A stretch of DNA of 64,000 nucleotides from Yokenella regensburgei ATCC 49455 (GCF_000735455.1 NZ_JMPS01000010.1:124001-188000), one strand, 5' to 3'. Numbered from the stretch's first letter, positions 1 to 10,637 are shown. Translations and numbers: made by a program. The notes: generated by a model not told the origin, from the letters alone.

Positions 1-1616
<1,616 letters not shown>

Positions 1617-1626
1617 CCACATGACT

Positions 1627-1649
1627 CCCCGGCCAGACGGCCGGGGTTT
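1627..1649. terminator. Terminator hairpin between convergent actP and lrgB-type gene
   Basis: CCCCGGCC (1627-1634) pairs perfectly with GGCCGGGG (1639-1646) across a 4-base loop, followed by TTT on the + strand. It lies just after the actP stop and directly before the stop of the opposing gene, so it can serve either side. The T-run is short, so termination strength is uncertain. Confidence 0.6.
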
Positions 1650-2338
1650 CAGAACATCAGCAAGCCAACCAGGGGGGCTACCAGCACCGTCACCACGCCA
1701 GAAAGCATCATCACCAGACTTGCCACAACGCCTTCCTGTTGCCCAAGTTCATAAGAGCGTGCCGTCCCTGCCCCGTGTGAAGCAGCGCCAAATCCGGCCC
1801 CTTTCGCCATGCCCTCGCGAATCGACATACGCAGAAACAGCATGTCGCCAATCGCCATGCCGAATACCCCCGTGACCACCACGAACAGCGCCACCAGATC
1901 CGGCTGGCCGCCCAGCGGTTTTGCCGCCGCGAGCGCAAACGGTGTGGTGACCGAACGCACCGCCAGGCTACGCTGGATCTCTTCCGGCAACGTGAACAGG
2001 CGCGCCAGCCAGACAGAGCTGGTGACGGCAACCAGCGTGGCCGTCACTACGCCTGCAGAAAGCGACATCCAGTGGCGCTTAATCAGCGCCAGGTTATCGT
2101 ACACCGGCACCGCGAAAGCAATCGTCGCGGGACCCAGCAGCCACAGCAGCCAATGGGCCTCGCCCATGTAGTTCTGGTATGAGATGTGGCCAAACACCAG
2201 TAACAGCACCAGCAGGATGGGCGTTAACACCAGCGGCATCAGCGGCAGTTTGCGAAAGCGGCGGTACAGTCGTTTATTGGCAAAGTAGAGCCCAAGGGTG
2301 ATAACCAGGCACAGCACGCTCAGTTGAAAATTAGTCAT
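1649..2338 (-). CDS. LrgB/CidB-family membrane protein
   Basis: A 229-residue, highly hydrophobic protein of the LrgB family (YohK in E. coli), the partner of LrgA in holin/antiholin-like pairs linked to murein hydrolase export or to pyruvate and overflow-metabolite transport. About six membrane segments are seen, with the conserved run RSVTTPFAL near residues 127-135 and the C-terminal ASHGAGTARSYELG. It follows the LrgA-type gene, overlapping it by 8 bp (2331-2338), so the two are almost certainly cotranscribed and translationally coupled. E. coli K-12 has no such pair at this locus, so this is an accessory insertion next to actP. The exact physiological role is unknown. Confidence 0.88.
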   Translation of the reverse strand: MTNFQLSVLCLVITLGLYFANKRLYRRFRKLPLMPLVLTPILLVLLLVFGHISYQNYMGEAHWLLWLLGPATIAFAVPVYDNLALIKRHWMSLSAGVVTATLVAVTSSVWLARLFTLPEEIQRSLAVRSVTTPFALAAAKPLGGQPDLVALFVVVTGVFGMAIGDMLFLRMSIREGMAKGAGFGAASHGAGTARSYELGQQEGVVASLVMMLSGVVTVLVAPLVGLLMF

Positions 2339-2741
2339 GGCTCATCCTGCGCATCTCATAGCGGTATACTTTATCCACCACCCAGGCCGTCGCCGCCAGT
2401 ACCAGACAGGTGCTTAATGCAATCACCAGGAAAATACGCCAGCCATCCACCATCAGCAATTGCGCATAATTGACCACCGCCACCACCGCCGGCACAAAAA
2501 ACAGCAGCATTTCAGCCAATAGCCAGCGCGCCCCGGCCCTGACCCAGTTGAGCGGGATAACCCGGCAGGCAATCAGCGCCAGCAGCATGACCATCCCCAC
2601 CAGGTTAGGCGGCAGAGGAAGATGCAGCCAGCTCACCACATACTCTGCGAAAACAAATAAACCGGCATACAGTACAACCTGTACCGGCACCTGGAGTTGT
2701 TGTAAAACCCGCGGCGCAATGCGTCCTGAGGCCACAGCCAT
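2331..2741 (-). CDS. LrgA/CidA-family holin-like protein
   Basis: A 136-residue protein with four predicted membrane segments, typical of CidA/LrgA. The family signature is visible as LPLPPNLVGMVMLLALI (about residues 40-56), followed by a segment rich in V, A and L. The start at 2741 has AGGA about 9 bases upstream. It is the first gene of a two-gene operon with the LrgB-type gene and diverges from a LysR-type regulator 102 bp away. That is the arrangement of cidR-cidAB in Gram-positive bacteria, where acetate or pyruvate metabolism is the signal. Its position beside the acetate permease fits, but that link is inference. Confidence 0.88.
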   Translation of the reverse strand: MAVASGRIAPRVLQQLQVPVQVVLYAGLFVFAEYVVSWLHLPLPPNLVGMVMLLALIACRVIPLNWVRAGARWLLAEMLLFFVPAVVAVVNYAQLLMVDGWRIFLVIALSTCLVLAATAWVVDKVYRYEMRRMSHD

Positions 2742-2843
2742 GAAAGGAGTTCCTGCAAAAAATGAAGATGCTCAGTATAGAGAGCACGCGTCGATGACTG
2801 AAATGAATTAAAATCATTACAGGTATAGTTCCAGGGAATAGTC

Positions 2844-3731
2844 ATGGACATAAGAACGCTACGCTATTTTGTCGAAGTGGTCCGTCAACAGAGTTTCACC
2901 CGCGCGGCGGAGAAGCTGTTCGTCACGCAACCCACCATCAGCAAGATGCTGAAAAATCTCGAAGATGAACTGAACTGCACATTGCTCATTCGCGATGGAC
3001 GCAAACTATTGTTAACCGATACCGGACGGGTGGTTTTCGAACGGGGATTAGCTATTCTCGGCGAATTCCGCCAGCTGGAATCAGAGCTCAGCGATATTAA
3101 TCACCTGCATAAGGGTCTGTTACGCCTCGGGATCCCACCGATGGTCGGGATGATGATGGCCGGGCCCATCAGCCTGTTTCGCCAACGTTATCCGGGCATT
3201 GAGCTGAAGGTCTCTGAATTCGGCGGCTTAACGGTCCAGCAGGCGGTGGTCAACGGTGAGCTCGATATCGCCGTCACCGCCCTGCCGGTAGACGAAGAGA
3301 GCGGGCTTTCAACGCTCCCGCTCTTCAACCATCCGTTGTGCGTGCTGGTACCGCGCACCGGTGACTGGATGAAGATTGATTCTGTTTCGCCGGAGCTGCT
3401 GGCCGCCCATCCGCTGCTTATCTACAACGAAGAGTTTTCTCTTAGCCGCCAGCTGATGCAAATGTTCAACCGCCATCACCTCAAGCCGCGTATTGCGGTG
3501 CGCAGCGGACAGTGGGATTTTCTGGCCGCCATGGTACAGGCAGGCGTTGGCGTCGCAATTCTGCCGCAGCCTATCTGTGAACGACTGGATAAAAACACGT
3601 TGCGCTGGATCCCGCTTGAGAGTGATTTGCGTTGGGAGCTGGGGTTAACCTGGCGGGAAGGCGTGTACCTGTCGCATAGCGCGCAGGCGTGGCTCACCTG
3701 CTGCAAGGGGTTCTGGACCCCGGCAGCCTGA
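2844..3731 (+). CDS. LysR-family transcriptional regulator, divergent from lrgAB-type operon
   Basis: A 295-residue LysR-type regulator. The N-terminal winged helix-turn-helix is clear (residues 1-60: MDIRTLRYFVEVV, FTRAAEKLFVTQPTISKML) and a periplasmic-binding-protein-like effector domain follows from about residue 90. AGGGAA precedes the ATG at 2844 by about 7 bases. It is transcribed away from the LrgA/LrgB pair across a 102-bp gap, the usual layout for a LysR protein controlling the neighbouring operon, so it probably regulates that pair in a CidR-like way. The effector is not evident from sequence. Confidence 0.9.
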   Translation: MDIRTLRYFVEVVRQQSFTRAAEKLFVTQPTISKMLKNLEDELNCTLLIRDGRKLLLTDTGRVVFERGLAILGEFRQLESELSDINHLHKGLLRLGIPPMVGMMMAGPISLFRQRYPGIELKVSEFGGLTVQQAVVNGELDIAVTALPVDEESGLSTLPLFNHPLCVLVPRTGDWMKIDSVSPELLAAHPLLIYNEEFSLSRQLMQMFNRHHLKPRIAVRSGQWDFLAAMVQAGVGVAILPQPICERLDKNTLRWIPLESDLRWELGLTWREGVYLSHSAQAWLTCCKGFWTPAA

Positions 3732-3732
3732 C

Positions 3733-3758
3733 TTCCCCTCTCCTGGGGGAGAGGGGAA
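3733..3758. repeat. Short CCCTCTCC-type palindrome, copy 1
   Basis: TTCCCCTCTCC (3733-3743) pairs perfectly with GGAGAGGGGAA (3748-3758) around a 4-base loop. It lies between the convergent LysR gene and yjcE. It is one of five related palindromes in this window and could act as a terminator or mRNA-end stabiliser for either neighbour. Confidence 0.75.
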
Positions 3759-3764
3759 CATGCA

Positions 3765-5411
3765 TTACTGATCTTCTATCAGCAGCGCTTCCAGCAGGTC
3801 GAGATCGTGCAGCAGTTTTTGCAGCGTCTCATTGCTAATCTGCCGGGTGGCACGCAGGTGATACAGCTCACCGCGCTCGGAACGCAGGGCCGCCAGGCGG
3901 AAGCGACGCTCAAGGCTCTCTTCCTGCATCGAAGTCTCAACGTCATTACGCCCGTCGGCGCGTCGGCGCAGGTTACCAATCACCCGCGAGCTCACCTCGG
4001 TGAGCAGCTGATTATCAATGTTTTCCTCGGTATCCGTTGCCAGGCGCTCTTCCATCTTCTGAATAGCGACAATCGCCACTTCCGCCGTCGCCGCCCGTGC
4101 CAGCCGCTCTTCCTTGTGCTGCTGGCTATGGTCAGCCGACTCAATGTGCTGTAGCAGAATAGGCAGCATCACCACCCCGACAAACAGCGAGAACAGGATC
4201 ACGCCTGCGGCAAGGAAAATCAGTTCGTAACGCGCCGGGAAGACCTCGCCACTCGGCAGCAGCAGCGGGATGGAAAGCACACCGGCAAGCGTAATCGCCC
4301 CACGCACCCCGGCAAACGTTGCAATCAGCAGTTCACGGGTTGACCAGGAGCCAAACTCCATCGGCTTCTTCTTGAGGAAGCGCTGGCTGAAGCGCTGCAT
4401 GGTCCACAGCCAGCCAAAGCGCACCAGCATCAGCGCGACATAGATGATGATGATATCGGCAAACAGCATCCAGGTTTCGACGTTAGGATCGGCCTCAGCA
4501 GCCACCAGCGAAGACTCCATAATGCCCGGCAACTGCAGGCCCAACAGCAGGAACACCATGCCGTTAAACACGAACTCCAGCATCGCCCAGGTGCTGTTCG
4601 CACGCAGACGCATCGCCAGCGGTGCCGTGCGCATCACCCCGGAACGAGTGATGGTCATCCCCGCAGCAACCGCGGCCAGAATGCCGGAGAAACCGATATG
4701 TTCGGCAATCAGGTAAGACGCAAACGGCAGCAGGAACAGCAGAACAATTTGAGTGGCAGGTTCATCTCCCCCCCAACGGCTGAGGAAGCGCAGCGAGCGC
4801 CCGTACAACCAGCTGACCACAAAGCCTGCGAAAATACCGCCTATCGCCACTTTGAAAAACTCGACCGTCGCACCGCCGATGGTGAACACCATGGTGCCCA
4901 TCACTACGGCAACCGCAAATTTCAACGATACCAGGCCGGAAGCGTCGTTCATCAACGCTTCGCCCTGCAAAATACCCATGATTTTCTTCGGAATTCGCCC
5001 TTCTCCCACGATACCGGAAAGCGCCACGGCATCGGTTGGTGACAGCACCGCCGCCAGGGCGAACGCTGGTATGAGAGGAATACCCGGCACCGCCCAGTAG
5101 ATAAGGAAGCCAATCCCGACCACCGTCACCAGCACCAGCGCCAGCGCGAGGCCGAGGATCTCTCGCCCGTGCTCAAGAAATTCGCGGGTCGGCGTTTTCC
5201 AGCCGTCGGCGAACAGCAGCGGTGGAATAAACAGTACCAGGAAGAGTTCAGGATCGAACTCGACGTGAAGTCCGAAGGTGGGCCACGCCAGCAGTGCCCC
5301 GATGGCAATCTGCATGAGAGGAAGTGGCAGCTGGAAGGGCAGAACGCGTGTTACTACCCCCGATAGTGAGACCACGAGGGTCATGATGAGTATTGTGAAG
5401 AAAATTTCCAT
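3765..5411 (-). CDS. yjcE: CPA1-family Na+/H+ antiporter YjcE
   Basis: A 548-residue inner-membrane monovalent cation:proton antiporter of the CPA1 family, colinear with E. coli YjcE (549). The N-terminal 410 residues contain about 12 hydrophobic segments and the family motifs LSPTDAVALSGI, ALMNDASGLVSLKFA and FAGVRGAITLAG. The C-terminal 130 residues are a charged cytoplasmic tail (ADHSQQHKEERLARAATAEVAIVAI onward is largely helical). It is a single gene, separated from ghxP by a strong terminator. The substrate and physiological role of YjcE are poorly defined even in E. coli. Confidence 0.94.
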   Translation of the reverse strand: MEIFFTILIMTLVVSLSGVVTRVLPFQLPLPLMQIAIGALLAWPTFGLHVEFDPELFLVLFIPPLLFADGWKTPTREFLEHGREILGLALALVLVTVVGIGFLIYWAVPGIPLIPAFALAAVLSPTDAVALSGIVGEGRIPKKIMGILQGEALMNDASGLVSLKFAVAVVMGTMVFTIGGATVEFFKVAIGGIFAGFVVSWLYGRSLRFLSRWGGDEPATQIVLLFLLPFASYLIAEHIGFSGILAAVAAGMTITRSGVMRTAPLAMRLRANSTWAMLEFVFNGMVFLLLGLQLPGIMESSLVAAEADPNVETWMLFADIIIIYVALMLVRFGWLWTMQRFSQRFLKKKPMEFGSWSTRELLIATFAGVRGAITLAGVLSIPLLLPSGEVFPARYELIFLAAGVILFSLFVGVVMLPILLQHIESADHSQQHKEERLARAATAEVAIVAIQKMEERLATDTEENIDNQLLTEVSSRVIGNLRRRADGRNDVETSMQEESLERRFRLAALRSERGELYHLRATRQISNETLQKLLHDLDLLEALLIEDQ

Positions 5412-5510
5412 GCTATCCCTGTTTGCGATGTTTTCTTATACCGAACCGGGAGGTCCATCTTTGATAATAAAACACGTTCGGCAACGTAAAGGAAACAGGA
5501 TGTGCCCTAA

Positions 5511-5539
5511 AAACAAAAAGGGCGGCCGAAGCCACCCCT
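5511..5539 (-). terminator. Rho-independent terminator of ghxP
   Basis: On the - strand GGGTGGC, loop TTCG, GCCGCCC (5520-5537), then TTTTTGTTTTT. It lies 20 bp beyond the ghxP stop. The stem includes one G-U pair, and the TTCG tetraloop and long U-tract make it convincing. Confidence 0.85.
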
Positions 5540-5558
5540 TGTCTGACAGCAAGCGCAA

Positions 5559-6908
5559 TTAAATTGCCCAGCCGCCCGCGTAGAACACCACCAGCGCCAG
5601 CGCAATCACCACGGTGCCGATGTTCAGCTTACGCCATTCACCGGAAACCACGCGGCCAATCACCAGAGTCGCGAAGCCGATCATAATACCGGTAACGATG
5701 TTGCAGGTGAGGACGATAAACACGGCGGTAATCAGCCCGGACATGGCATCAACAAAATCGCCGAAGTCGATTTTCGCCACGTTGCTCAGCATCAGCAGAC
5801 CAACGTACATCAGCGCCGGTGCGGTGGCGTATGCAGGCACCAGGTTAGAGAGCGGCGACAGGAACAGGATCAGCAGGAACAGCACGCCGACGGTAATCGC
5901 CGTCAGGCCGGTTTTACCGCCTGCCGCTGTCCCGGCGGCTGATTCGATATACACCGCTGCCGGTGCGGAACCGACCACCGCCGAGAAGACGCTGCTCAGG
6001 GAGTCAGTGGTCAGAGCCTTGCCACCGTTAATGATCTGGCCGTCTTTATCCAGCAGATTTGCCTGGCCGGCAACCGCGCGAATGGTACCGGTGGCATCAA
6101 ACACCGCAGTCATCACCAGAGCCAGCACGCTCGGCAGCACGACCGGATTAAGTGCGCCCATAATGTCGAGAGTCCCAATCAGGGAATTCCCGTGCTCATC
6201 GCTCAGCGAAGGCATGGCAAAGAAGCCGGTGAAGTGCACGTTAGGGTCAAAAATCAGGCCGACAATCGAGATGCCGATGATGGTCAGCAGAATACCGCCT
6301 GGTACTTTGAGTTTTTCCAGACCGATAATCACCGCGAGGCCAATCAGCGACATCACCACCGGGAAGCTGGCGAAATGACCAAGCGCGACCGGCAGACCGT
6401 CCAGCGGGTTCTTGATAACCAGACCCACGCCGTTGGCAGCAATCAGCAGCAGGAACAGGCCGATACCAATCCCGGTGCCGTGCGCAATGCCCTGGGGGAG
6501 ATTGCGCAGGATCCAGCTACGGATCCCGGTGGCGGAGATGATGGTGAACAGTACCCCCATCAGGAATACCGCACCCAGCGCCACAGGAATACTGATCTGT
6601 TGGCCCAGAACCAGGCTAAATGCCGTAAACGCAGTCAGAGAAATCGCGCAGCCAATCGCCAGCGGCAGGTTAGCCCACAGCCCCATTACTACGGAGCCAA
6701 CGCCCGCGACCAGGCAGGTTGCCACAAACACAGCGGAAGGCGAAAAGCCTGCTTTACCCAGCATGCCGGGTACAACAACAACGGAATAGACCATTGCCAG
6801 GAAGGTCGTTAAACCAGCGACAATCTCCTGACGAACGGAGCTGCCACGGGCAGAAATATTAAACCAGGCGTCGAGTGAGCCGCCGGTACGCGCTGAAGGC
6901 GTAGACAT
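5559..6908 (-). CDS. ghxP: Guanine/hypoxanthine permease GhxP
   Basis: A 449-residue inner-membrane NCS2-like (AzgA subfamily) transporter for guanine and hypoxanthine, nearly identical in sequence and length to E. coli GhxP (YjcD). A second ATG exists 9 bases upstream (6917), but the Shine-Dalgarno AGGGG is only about 1 base from it and 9-10 bases from the ATG at 6908, which also gives the E. coli-like start [16 protein letters not shown]. Family motifs [24 protein letters not shown] and [14 protein letters not shown] are visible. It is monocistronic, with three PurR-box-like sequences upstream. Confidence 0.96.
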   Translation of the reverse strand: MSTPSARTGGSLDAWFNISARGSSVRQEIVAGLTTFLAMVYSVVVVPGMLGKAGFSPSAVFVATCLVAGVGSVVMGLWANLPLAIGCAISLTAFTAFSLVLGQQISIPVALGAVFLMGVLFTIISATGIRSWILRNLPQGIAHGTGIGIGLFLLLIAANGVGLVIKNPLDGLPVALGHFASFPVVMSLIGLAVIIGLEKLKVPGGILLTIIGISIVGLIFDPNVHFTGFFAMPSLSDEHGNSLIGTLDIMGALNPVVLPSVLALVMTAVFDATGTIRAVAGQANLLDKDGQIINGGKALTTDSLSSVFSAVVGSAPAAVYIESAAGTAAGGKTGLTAITVGVLFLLILFLSPLSNLVPAYATAPALMYVGLLMLSNVAKIDFGDFVDAMSGLITAVFIVLTCNIVTGIMIGFATLVIGRVVSGEWRKLNIGTVVIALALVVFYAGGWAI

Positions 6909-7240
6909 AGAAAACATCCCCTGAGAATTTTTAGCATGGGTTTATCGACGTGGTGGAACATCCACTGCCTGCTAAACGTTATCTCCTTGTGCGACCATCC
7001 GGCAAAGGGGAGCCGGAAGGAAAGCAAACGTTTAACTCCGCGCCGACAAAACCGCGAGTCAAAAAAAAGCAAACGATTATCTGGCTTTTAGTTGGCCGTT
7101 TTCAACAGAAGTTTGCACCATTTTGCCAAATTTCGCCTTCAGTGATGAATAAATCGCCAGAGGATGCGCAAACGTTATCGTCAGTGCGCAAAATAACAAC
7201 ATTTTTGGTGCGTTCTGTTTTCTTTTTTTACCTGAGCGGA
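6909..7240. promoter_or_regulatory. ghxP upstream region with three PurR-like boxes
   Basis: This 332-bp gap holds the ghxP promoter region. Three sequences resemble the PurR operator (consensus about ACGCAAACGTTTTCGT): AAGCAAACGTTTAACT at 7022-7037, AAGCAAACGATTATCT at 7067-7082, and GCGCAAACGTTATCGT at 7166-7181, the last being the best. Each keeps the central CAAACG. Purine repression by PurR would make sense for a guanine/hypoxanthine permease. No further open frame was supported here. Confidence 0.55.
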
Positions 7241-7909
7241 TTACTCGCCAGGAATATCGAACGGTCCTCCCTGCTCAATAGCACGTTGCCAGGCGGGTCG
7301 AGTTTCCACACGCTTTTTCCACGCCGCGATGTTGGGCAACGTTTTGATGCCACCGCGCGAGAGCAGCGCAAAGAGCGGGAAGCTCATCTGGATATCGGCC
7401 ATGCTCAGGTTCTCACCGGCGAACCATGGCCGCCCGGCGAGCTGGGATTCGATGTATCCGGCGTGGGTGGCTATCTGCTTATCAAGATAAGCCTTCTGGA
7501 CACCCTGCCCGAGGACTTTCCCAAGCGAGCGCAGGCCAAAAGGCACCGGAGGTTTCCCGAGGCTGCTGAACACCAGCTTCATCAGAAGCAGCGGCATCAG
7601 CGATCCTTCGGCATAGTGCAGCCAGAAACGATACTGCAGCTTTTCAACCTCCTCCTGAGGGCGGAAGTGATTATCGCGATCGTAGCGCTCCTGCAAATAC
7701 TCAAGAATGGCGCCAGATTCGGCGATGATATGCCCGTTATCTTCAAGTACCGGAGATTTCCCCAGAGGGTGCACCTTTTTGAGCGCGGGAGGCGCCAACA
7801 TGTTGGGCTCGCGCTGGTAACGGATTATCTGGTAGGGCATCTGTAGCTCTTCCAGCGCCCAGAGCACGCGCTGCGACCGCGATTGGTTCAGGTGATGCAC
7901 AATGAGCAT
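7241..7909 (-). CDS. Glutathione S-transferase family protein
   Basis: A 222-residue soluble GST-fold protein. The N-terminal thioredoxin-like domain (residues 1-80) starts MLIVHHLNQSRSQRVLWALEEL, where the Ser of NQSRS is the probable glutathione-activating position, and contains the cis-proline and ESGAILEYL glutathione-binding segment. The all-helical domain carries the N-capping motif GENLSMADIQMSF. It lies between ghxP and soxR. This gene is absent from the E. coli K-12 locus but is common here in relatives. A detoxification role near soxRS is plausible; the substrate is unknown. Confidence 0.88.
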   Translation of the reverse strand: MLIVHHLNQSRSQRVLWALEELQMPYQIIRYQREPNMLAPPALKKVHPLGKSPVLEDNGHIIAESGAILEYLQERYDRDNHFRPQEEVEKLQYRFWLHYAEGSLMPLLLMKLVFSSLGKPPVPFGLRSLGKVLGQGVQKAYLDKQIATHAGYIESQLAGRPWFAGENLSMADIQMSFPLFALLSRGGIKTLPNIAAWKKRVETRPAWQRAIEQGGPFDIPGE

Positions 7910-8024
7910 CTTTTACTCCCATGACGATAGTTTGTTCAAATTAACTATAGAAAGAAGCGCTCATCGGCGTAAAAAATTCGGCGAAAAAATCACCTGTCAC
8001 ACTGGTGAAATCAGGGGGCCAGGG

Positions 8025-8030
8025 TAGACT
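8025..8030 (+). promoter_or_regulatory. Probable -10 element of the SraL/RyjA sRNA
   Basis: TAGACT, preceded by a G/C-rich run and no good -35, ends about 7 bases before the region matching the 5' end of SraL. SraL is known to be sigma-S dependent in Salmonella and E. coli, which fits a promoter recognised mainly by its -10. The start site is inferred. Confidence 0.4.
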
Positions 8031-8037
8031 TAAAGAG

Positions 8038-8179
8038 TCAGCACAACCCGGAACCTCCAACCCCTGATGAACCACTGAGGGGTGCTGATGTCGGGGGAAA
8101 CCCTCCTGTGTACCAGCGGGATAGAGAGAAAGACAAAGACCGGAAAACAACTAAAGCGCCCTTGTGGCGCTTTAGTTTT
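8038..8179 (+). ncRNA. sraL: SraL (RyjA) small RNA
   Basis: This segment sits between soxR and ghxP/GST on the strand opposite soxR, where E. coli and Salmonella encode the roughly 140-nt Hfq-associated RNA SraL/RyjA. Recognisable stretches are the CCCCTGATGAACCACTGAGG hairpin (from about 8057), TCGGGGGAAACCCTCC, and the tail GATAGAGAGAAAGACAAAG. It ends in a perfect terminator, CTAAAGCGCC / GGCGCTTTAG plus TTTTTT (8151-8178), two bases before the soxR stop. In Salmonella SraL represses tig (trigger factor). Readthrough of soxR would be antisense to it. The 5' end is approximate; I identified it from memory of the sequence and from synteny. Confidence 0.82.
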
Positions 8180-8638
8180 TTATTCGTCTTCCAGAAAATG
8201 CGCCCCAGGGCCTTTTTCACCCAGTTTGTCCCCCGGGTTACGCAGCGGGCAGTCGGTGCGGGATAAACAACCACAGCCGATACAACCATCAAGCTGATCG
8301 CGCAGCGCCACCAGCGTGTGAATGCGGCTGTTTAGCTCTTCACGCCACTGGGAGGAGAGCGAGGCCCAGTCTTTGGGGCTGAGCTTATGTCCTTCCGGCA
8401 GCACGCCGAAGCCCTCACTGATGGTCGACAGCGGAATACCAATGCGCTGCGCAATCTTGATGATGGCCACATAGCGCAGCACGTCGCGCCGGTAACGCCG
8501 TTGGTTACCCGCATTACGTGTGCTTTTGATAAGTCCTTTGCTTTCATAAAAATGCAGTGCAGATACCGCAACACCGCTTCGTTTCGCCACTTCCCCTGGT
8601 GTCAGCAGCGTTTTCATGCGGGGAGATTTCTTTTCCAT
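8180..8638 (-). CDS. soxR: Redox-sensing transcriptional activator SoxR
   Basis: A 152-residue MerR-family activator that senses superoxide and redox-cycling drugs through a [2Fe-2S] cluster and turns on soxS. The MerR helix-turn-helix ([20 protein letters not shown], residues 13-32) is intact. The four cluster ligands Cys119, Cys122, Cys124 and Cys130 ([12 protein letters not shown]) sit at exactly the E. coli positions. It is two residues shorter at the C-terminus than E. coli SoxR. It is divergent from soxS across an 86-bp gap containing the operator, and convergent with sraL. Confidence 0.98.
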   Translation of the reverse strand: MEKKSPRMKTLLTPGEVAKRSGVAVSALHFYESKGLIKSTRNAGNQRRYRRDVLRYVAIIKIAQRIGIPLSTISEGFGVLPEGHKLSPKDWASLSSQWREELNSRIHTLVALRDQLDGCIGCGCLSRTDCPLRNPGDKLGEKGPGAHFLEDE

Positions 8639-8645
8639 AAAGCGC

Positions 8646-8676
8646 TTTACCTCAAGTTAACTTGAGGAATTATACT
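8646..8676 (+). promoter_or_regulatory. soxS promoter with SoxR operator
   Basis: The -35 TTTACC (8646-8651) and -10 TATACT (8671-8676) are separated by 19 bp, the overlong spacer typical of MerR-family targets. Inside it is the perfect 18-bp palindrome CCTCAAGTTAACTTGAGG (8650-8667), identical in form to the E. coli SoxR site. Oxidised SoxR untwists the spacer to activate soxS; the same site overlaps the soxR promoter. Confidence 0.95.
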
Positions 8677-8724
8677 CGCTCCCAGACAAAACGACGAATC
8701 GAGAATTGAGAAAAGAGGCCCTGT

Positions 8725-9054
8725 ATGTCCCATCAGGAAATTATTCAAACGCTAGTCGAATGGATTGATGAACATATCGATCAACCACTTAACATTGATG
8801 TTGTCGCAAGAAAATCCGGCTATTCGAAATGGTATCTGCAGCGCATGTTCCGCACGGTAACGCATCAGACGCTGGGAGATTATATCCGCCAACGGCGGCT
8901 ATTGATGGCGGCCGAAGCGCTGCGTACTACCCAGCGGCCAATTTTTGATATCGCCATGGATCTCGGGTATGTGTCGCAGCAGACCTTCTCCCGAGTGTTC
9001 CGCCGTGAGTTCGACAGAACGCCGAGCGATTACCGCCATCAGATTTCTGCCTGA
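8725..9054 (+). CDS. soxS: Superoxide response regulator SoxS
   Basis: A 109-residue AraC/XylS-family activator made only of the two helix-turn-helix DNA-binding units, like E. coli SoxS (107) and without an effector domain. Residues 1-105 are colinear with E. coli ([49 protein letters not shown]). It activates the superoxide regulon (sodA, nfo, zwf, fpr and others). Its expression is set by SoxR at the upstream operator. Its 3' end overlaps the convergent pdeC by 16 bp (9039-9054), so the two mRNAs have complementary 3' ends. Confidence 0.98.
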   Translation: MSHQEIIQTLVEWIDEHIDQPLNIDVVARKSGYSKWYLQRMFRTVTHQTLGDYIRQRRLLMAAEALRTTQRPIFDIAMDLGYVSQQTFSRVFRREFDRTPSDYRHQISA

Positions 9055-10637
9055 GGTACCCGGCGGCTGACCTGGCAGTCTGCCTTATCCAGCCACTGCA
9101 TAAACTCCTGGGGCGGCATCGCTTTCGCAAAATGCCATCCCTGACAGTACTGAACGCCGCGCTTGTGCAGCCAGTTCACCTGGTCCGCCGTTTCAACCCC
9201 TTCGGCAATCGTCTTGAGACGCAAACTCTGCGCCATCTCAATAATATGCTCAGCAATCAGGTGGCTGGTACTGTTGGTCGTGAGTGTATCAATAAAAGAC
9301 TTGTCGATTTTCAGGATATCGACGTTCAGCGAGTACAGGTTATGCAGGTTGGAATAGCCTGTACCGAAGTCATCAATGGCAATTTCATAGCCCGCCTGGC
9401 GGAAGGCCTGAATCACTGGCGTGGTTTTAGGAACATCAATAAACCCACGTTCGGTCACTTCAATTTTAATTTGCCGTGCCTGTACGGAATAATGGCGTGC
9501 TTTCTCAGAGATTTGCGCAATCAACCGTGAAGAGTGAAAATCGGAAGCGGAGAGATTAATCGAAACATACAGCTCGGGATGCCGTGCCAGGAAATGGCCC
9601 ATATCCGTAAACATTTCATTGACGACATAATCCGTTACCTGCTCAATAAGCCCCTCTTTCTCCGCCAACGGGATAAACTCACTTGGGCTCATCACCGGCC
9701 CATTATATCCAGGCCAACGCAGCAGAGACTCCGCCCCAACGCATCTGTGGTTTTTAATATCAATAATGGGTTGATAATGCAGGCGTAACTGCCGTTTATT
9801 TAATGCACGCTGCAGCTTCCGTCGCGGTGAATGATATTGCTGCCGACTGCGTGACCACACCAGTAAAATAAGCATGCTGCAAATCGCCCCCAGCGGAAGC
9901 GTTAGCGTTGCCTGATGATAAAGGTTTTGATAATAACGACCGGACTGGGTCGAAACGACAATGGCGATAGGGCGACGCTCGGACTGCACCACGGTATAAA
10001 AACGACCATCGCTCTGGAAAGAGATATTTTTATCAGAGATATGGGCTCTCAGTCTCGCCTGATCGGCCTTTGCGCTGACGGAGAAAAAAGCGTTAGTTTT
10101 GGTATCGAATACACCATAGGTTAACGATGCATCGTCAGAAATTACTTCACTGTAAGAGAGCGGATTAATCACCACGACATAATTATCCCGCTGCATGTAA
10201 GTCATCGCGTAGCCAGGAAAAAAAGGGGTGTCGCGATAATAATAAATAGAAACGTTGGGCTTACGCTTATAATTAGCCTCCGGCATGATATAGGGATGCT
10301 GAAGGTGCGTAGAGGTCGAACAGAAAAATCGGTTATCCTGGGCGTAGATGATATCTTCAACATAAAGCTGGCCACGGACGATGTTTAACAGGGCCTGCTG
10401 ATGCCTGGGAGTGCACACTTCGCCGCGATATTTCTCCGCCGCATCACGTGCCTGATCCGCCTCCTGAATAACCACTTCGGTTTTATTGAGCGCCAGCAAA
10501 CCGATAGAATGTAATTGCCCGGTGGTTTCTGAAGTGGCTCTCATTTGTGCAAACCAAAGCGCCAGCATCACGGGTAGCAGAACTACCATGATAACGCCAA
10601 TGACGCTCAGTATCTTGTATTGCACATTCCGATTCAT
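9039..10637 (-). CDS. pdeC: Cyclic-di-GMP phosphodiesterase PdeC (CSS-EAL protein)
   Basis: A 532-residue inner-membrane phosphodiesterase that hydrolyses c-di-GMP. It has an N-terminal membrane helix (about 9-31), a periplasmic CSS domain with the redox cysteines Cys75 and Cys106 (the motif reads CST here), a second helix near 240-258, and a C-terminal EAL domain (about 268-520). The EAL signature reads ESL (GAESLLRW); the metal-binding Glu is kept, as are [32 protein letters not shown] and EGVET. In E. coli, DsbA/DsbB oxidation of the CSS cysteines keeps the enzyme in check. It is convergent with soxS. Confidence 0.95.
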   Translation of the reverse strand: MNRNVQYKILSVIGVIMVVLLPVMLALWFAQMRATSETTGQLHSIGLLALNKTEVVIQEADQARDAAEKYRGEVCTPRHQQALLNIVRGQLYVEDIIYAQDNRFFCSTSTHLQHPYIMPEANYKRKPNVSIYYYRDTPFFPGYAMTYMQRDNYVVVINPLSYSEVISDDASLTYGVFDTKTNAFFSVSAKADQARLRAHISDKNISFQSDGRFYTVVQSERRPIAIVVSTQSGRYYQNLYHQATLTLPLGAICSMLILLVWSRSRQQYHSPRRKLQRALNKRQLRLHYQPIIDIKNHRCVGAESLLRWPGYNGPVMSPSEFIPLAEKEGLIEQVTDYVVNEMFTDMGHFLARHPELYVSINLSASDFHSSRLIAQISEKARHYSVQARQIKIEVTERGFIDVPKTTPVIQAFRQAGYEIAIDDFGTGYSNLHNLYSLNVDILKIDKSFIDTLTTNSTSHLIAEHIIEMAQSLRLKTIAEGVETADQVNWLHKRGVQYCQGWHFAKAMPPQEFMQWLDKADCQVSRRVPQAEI

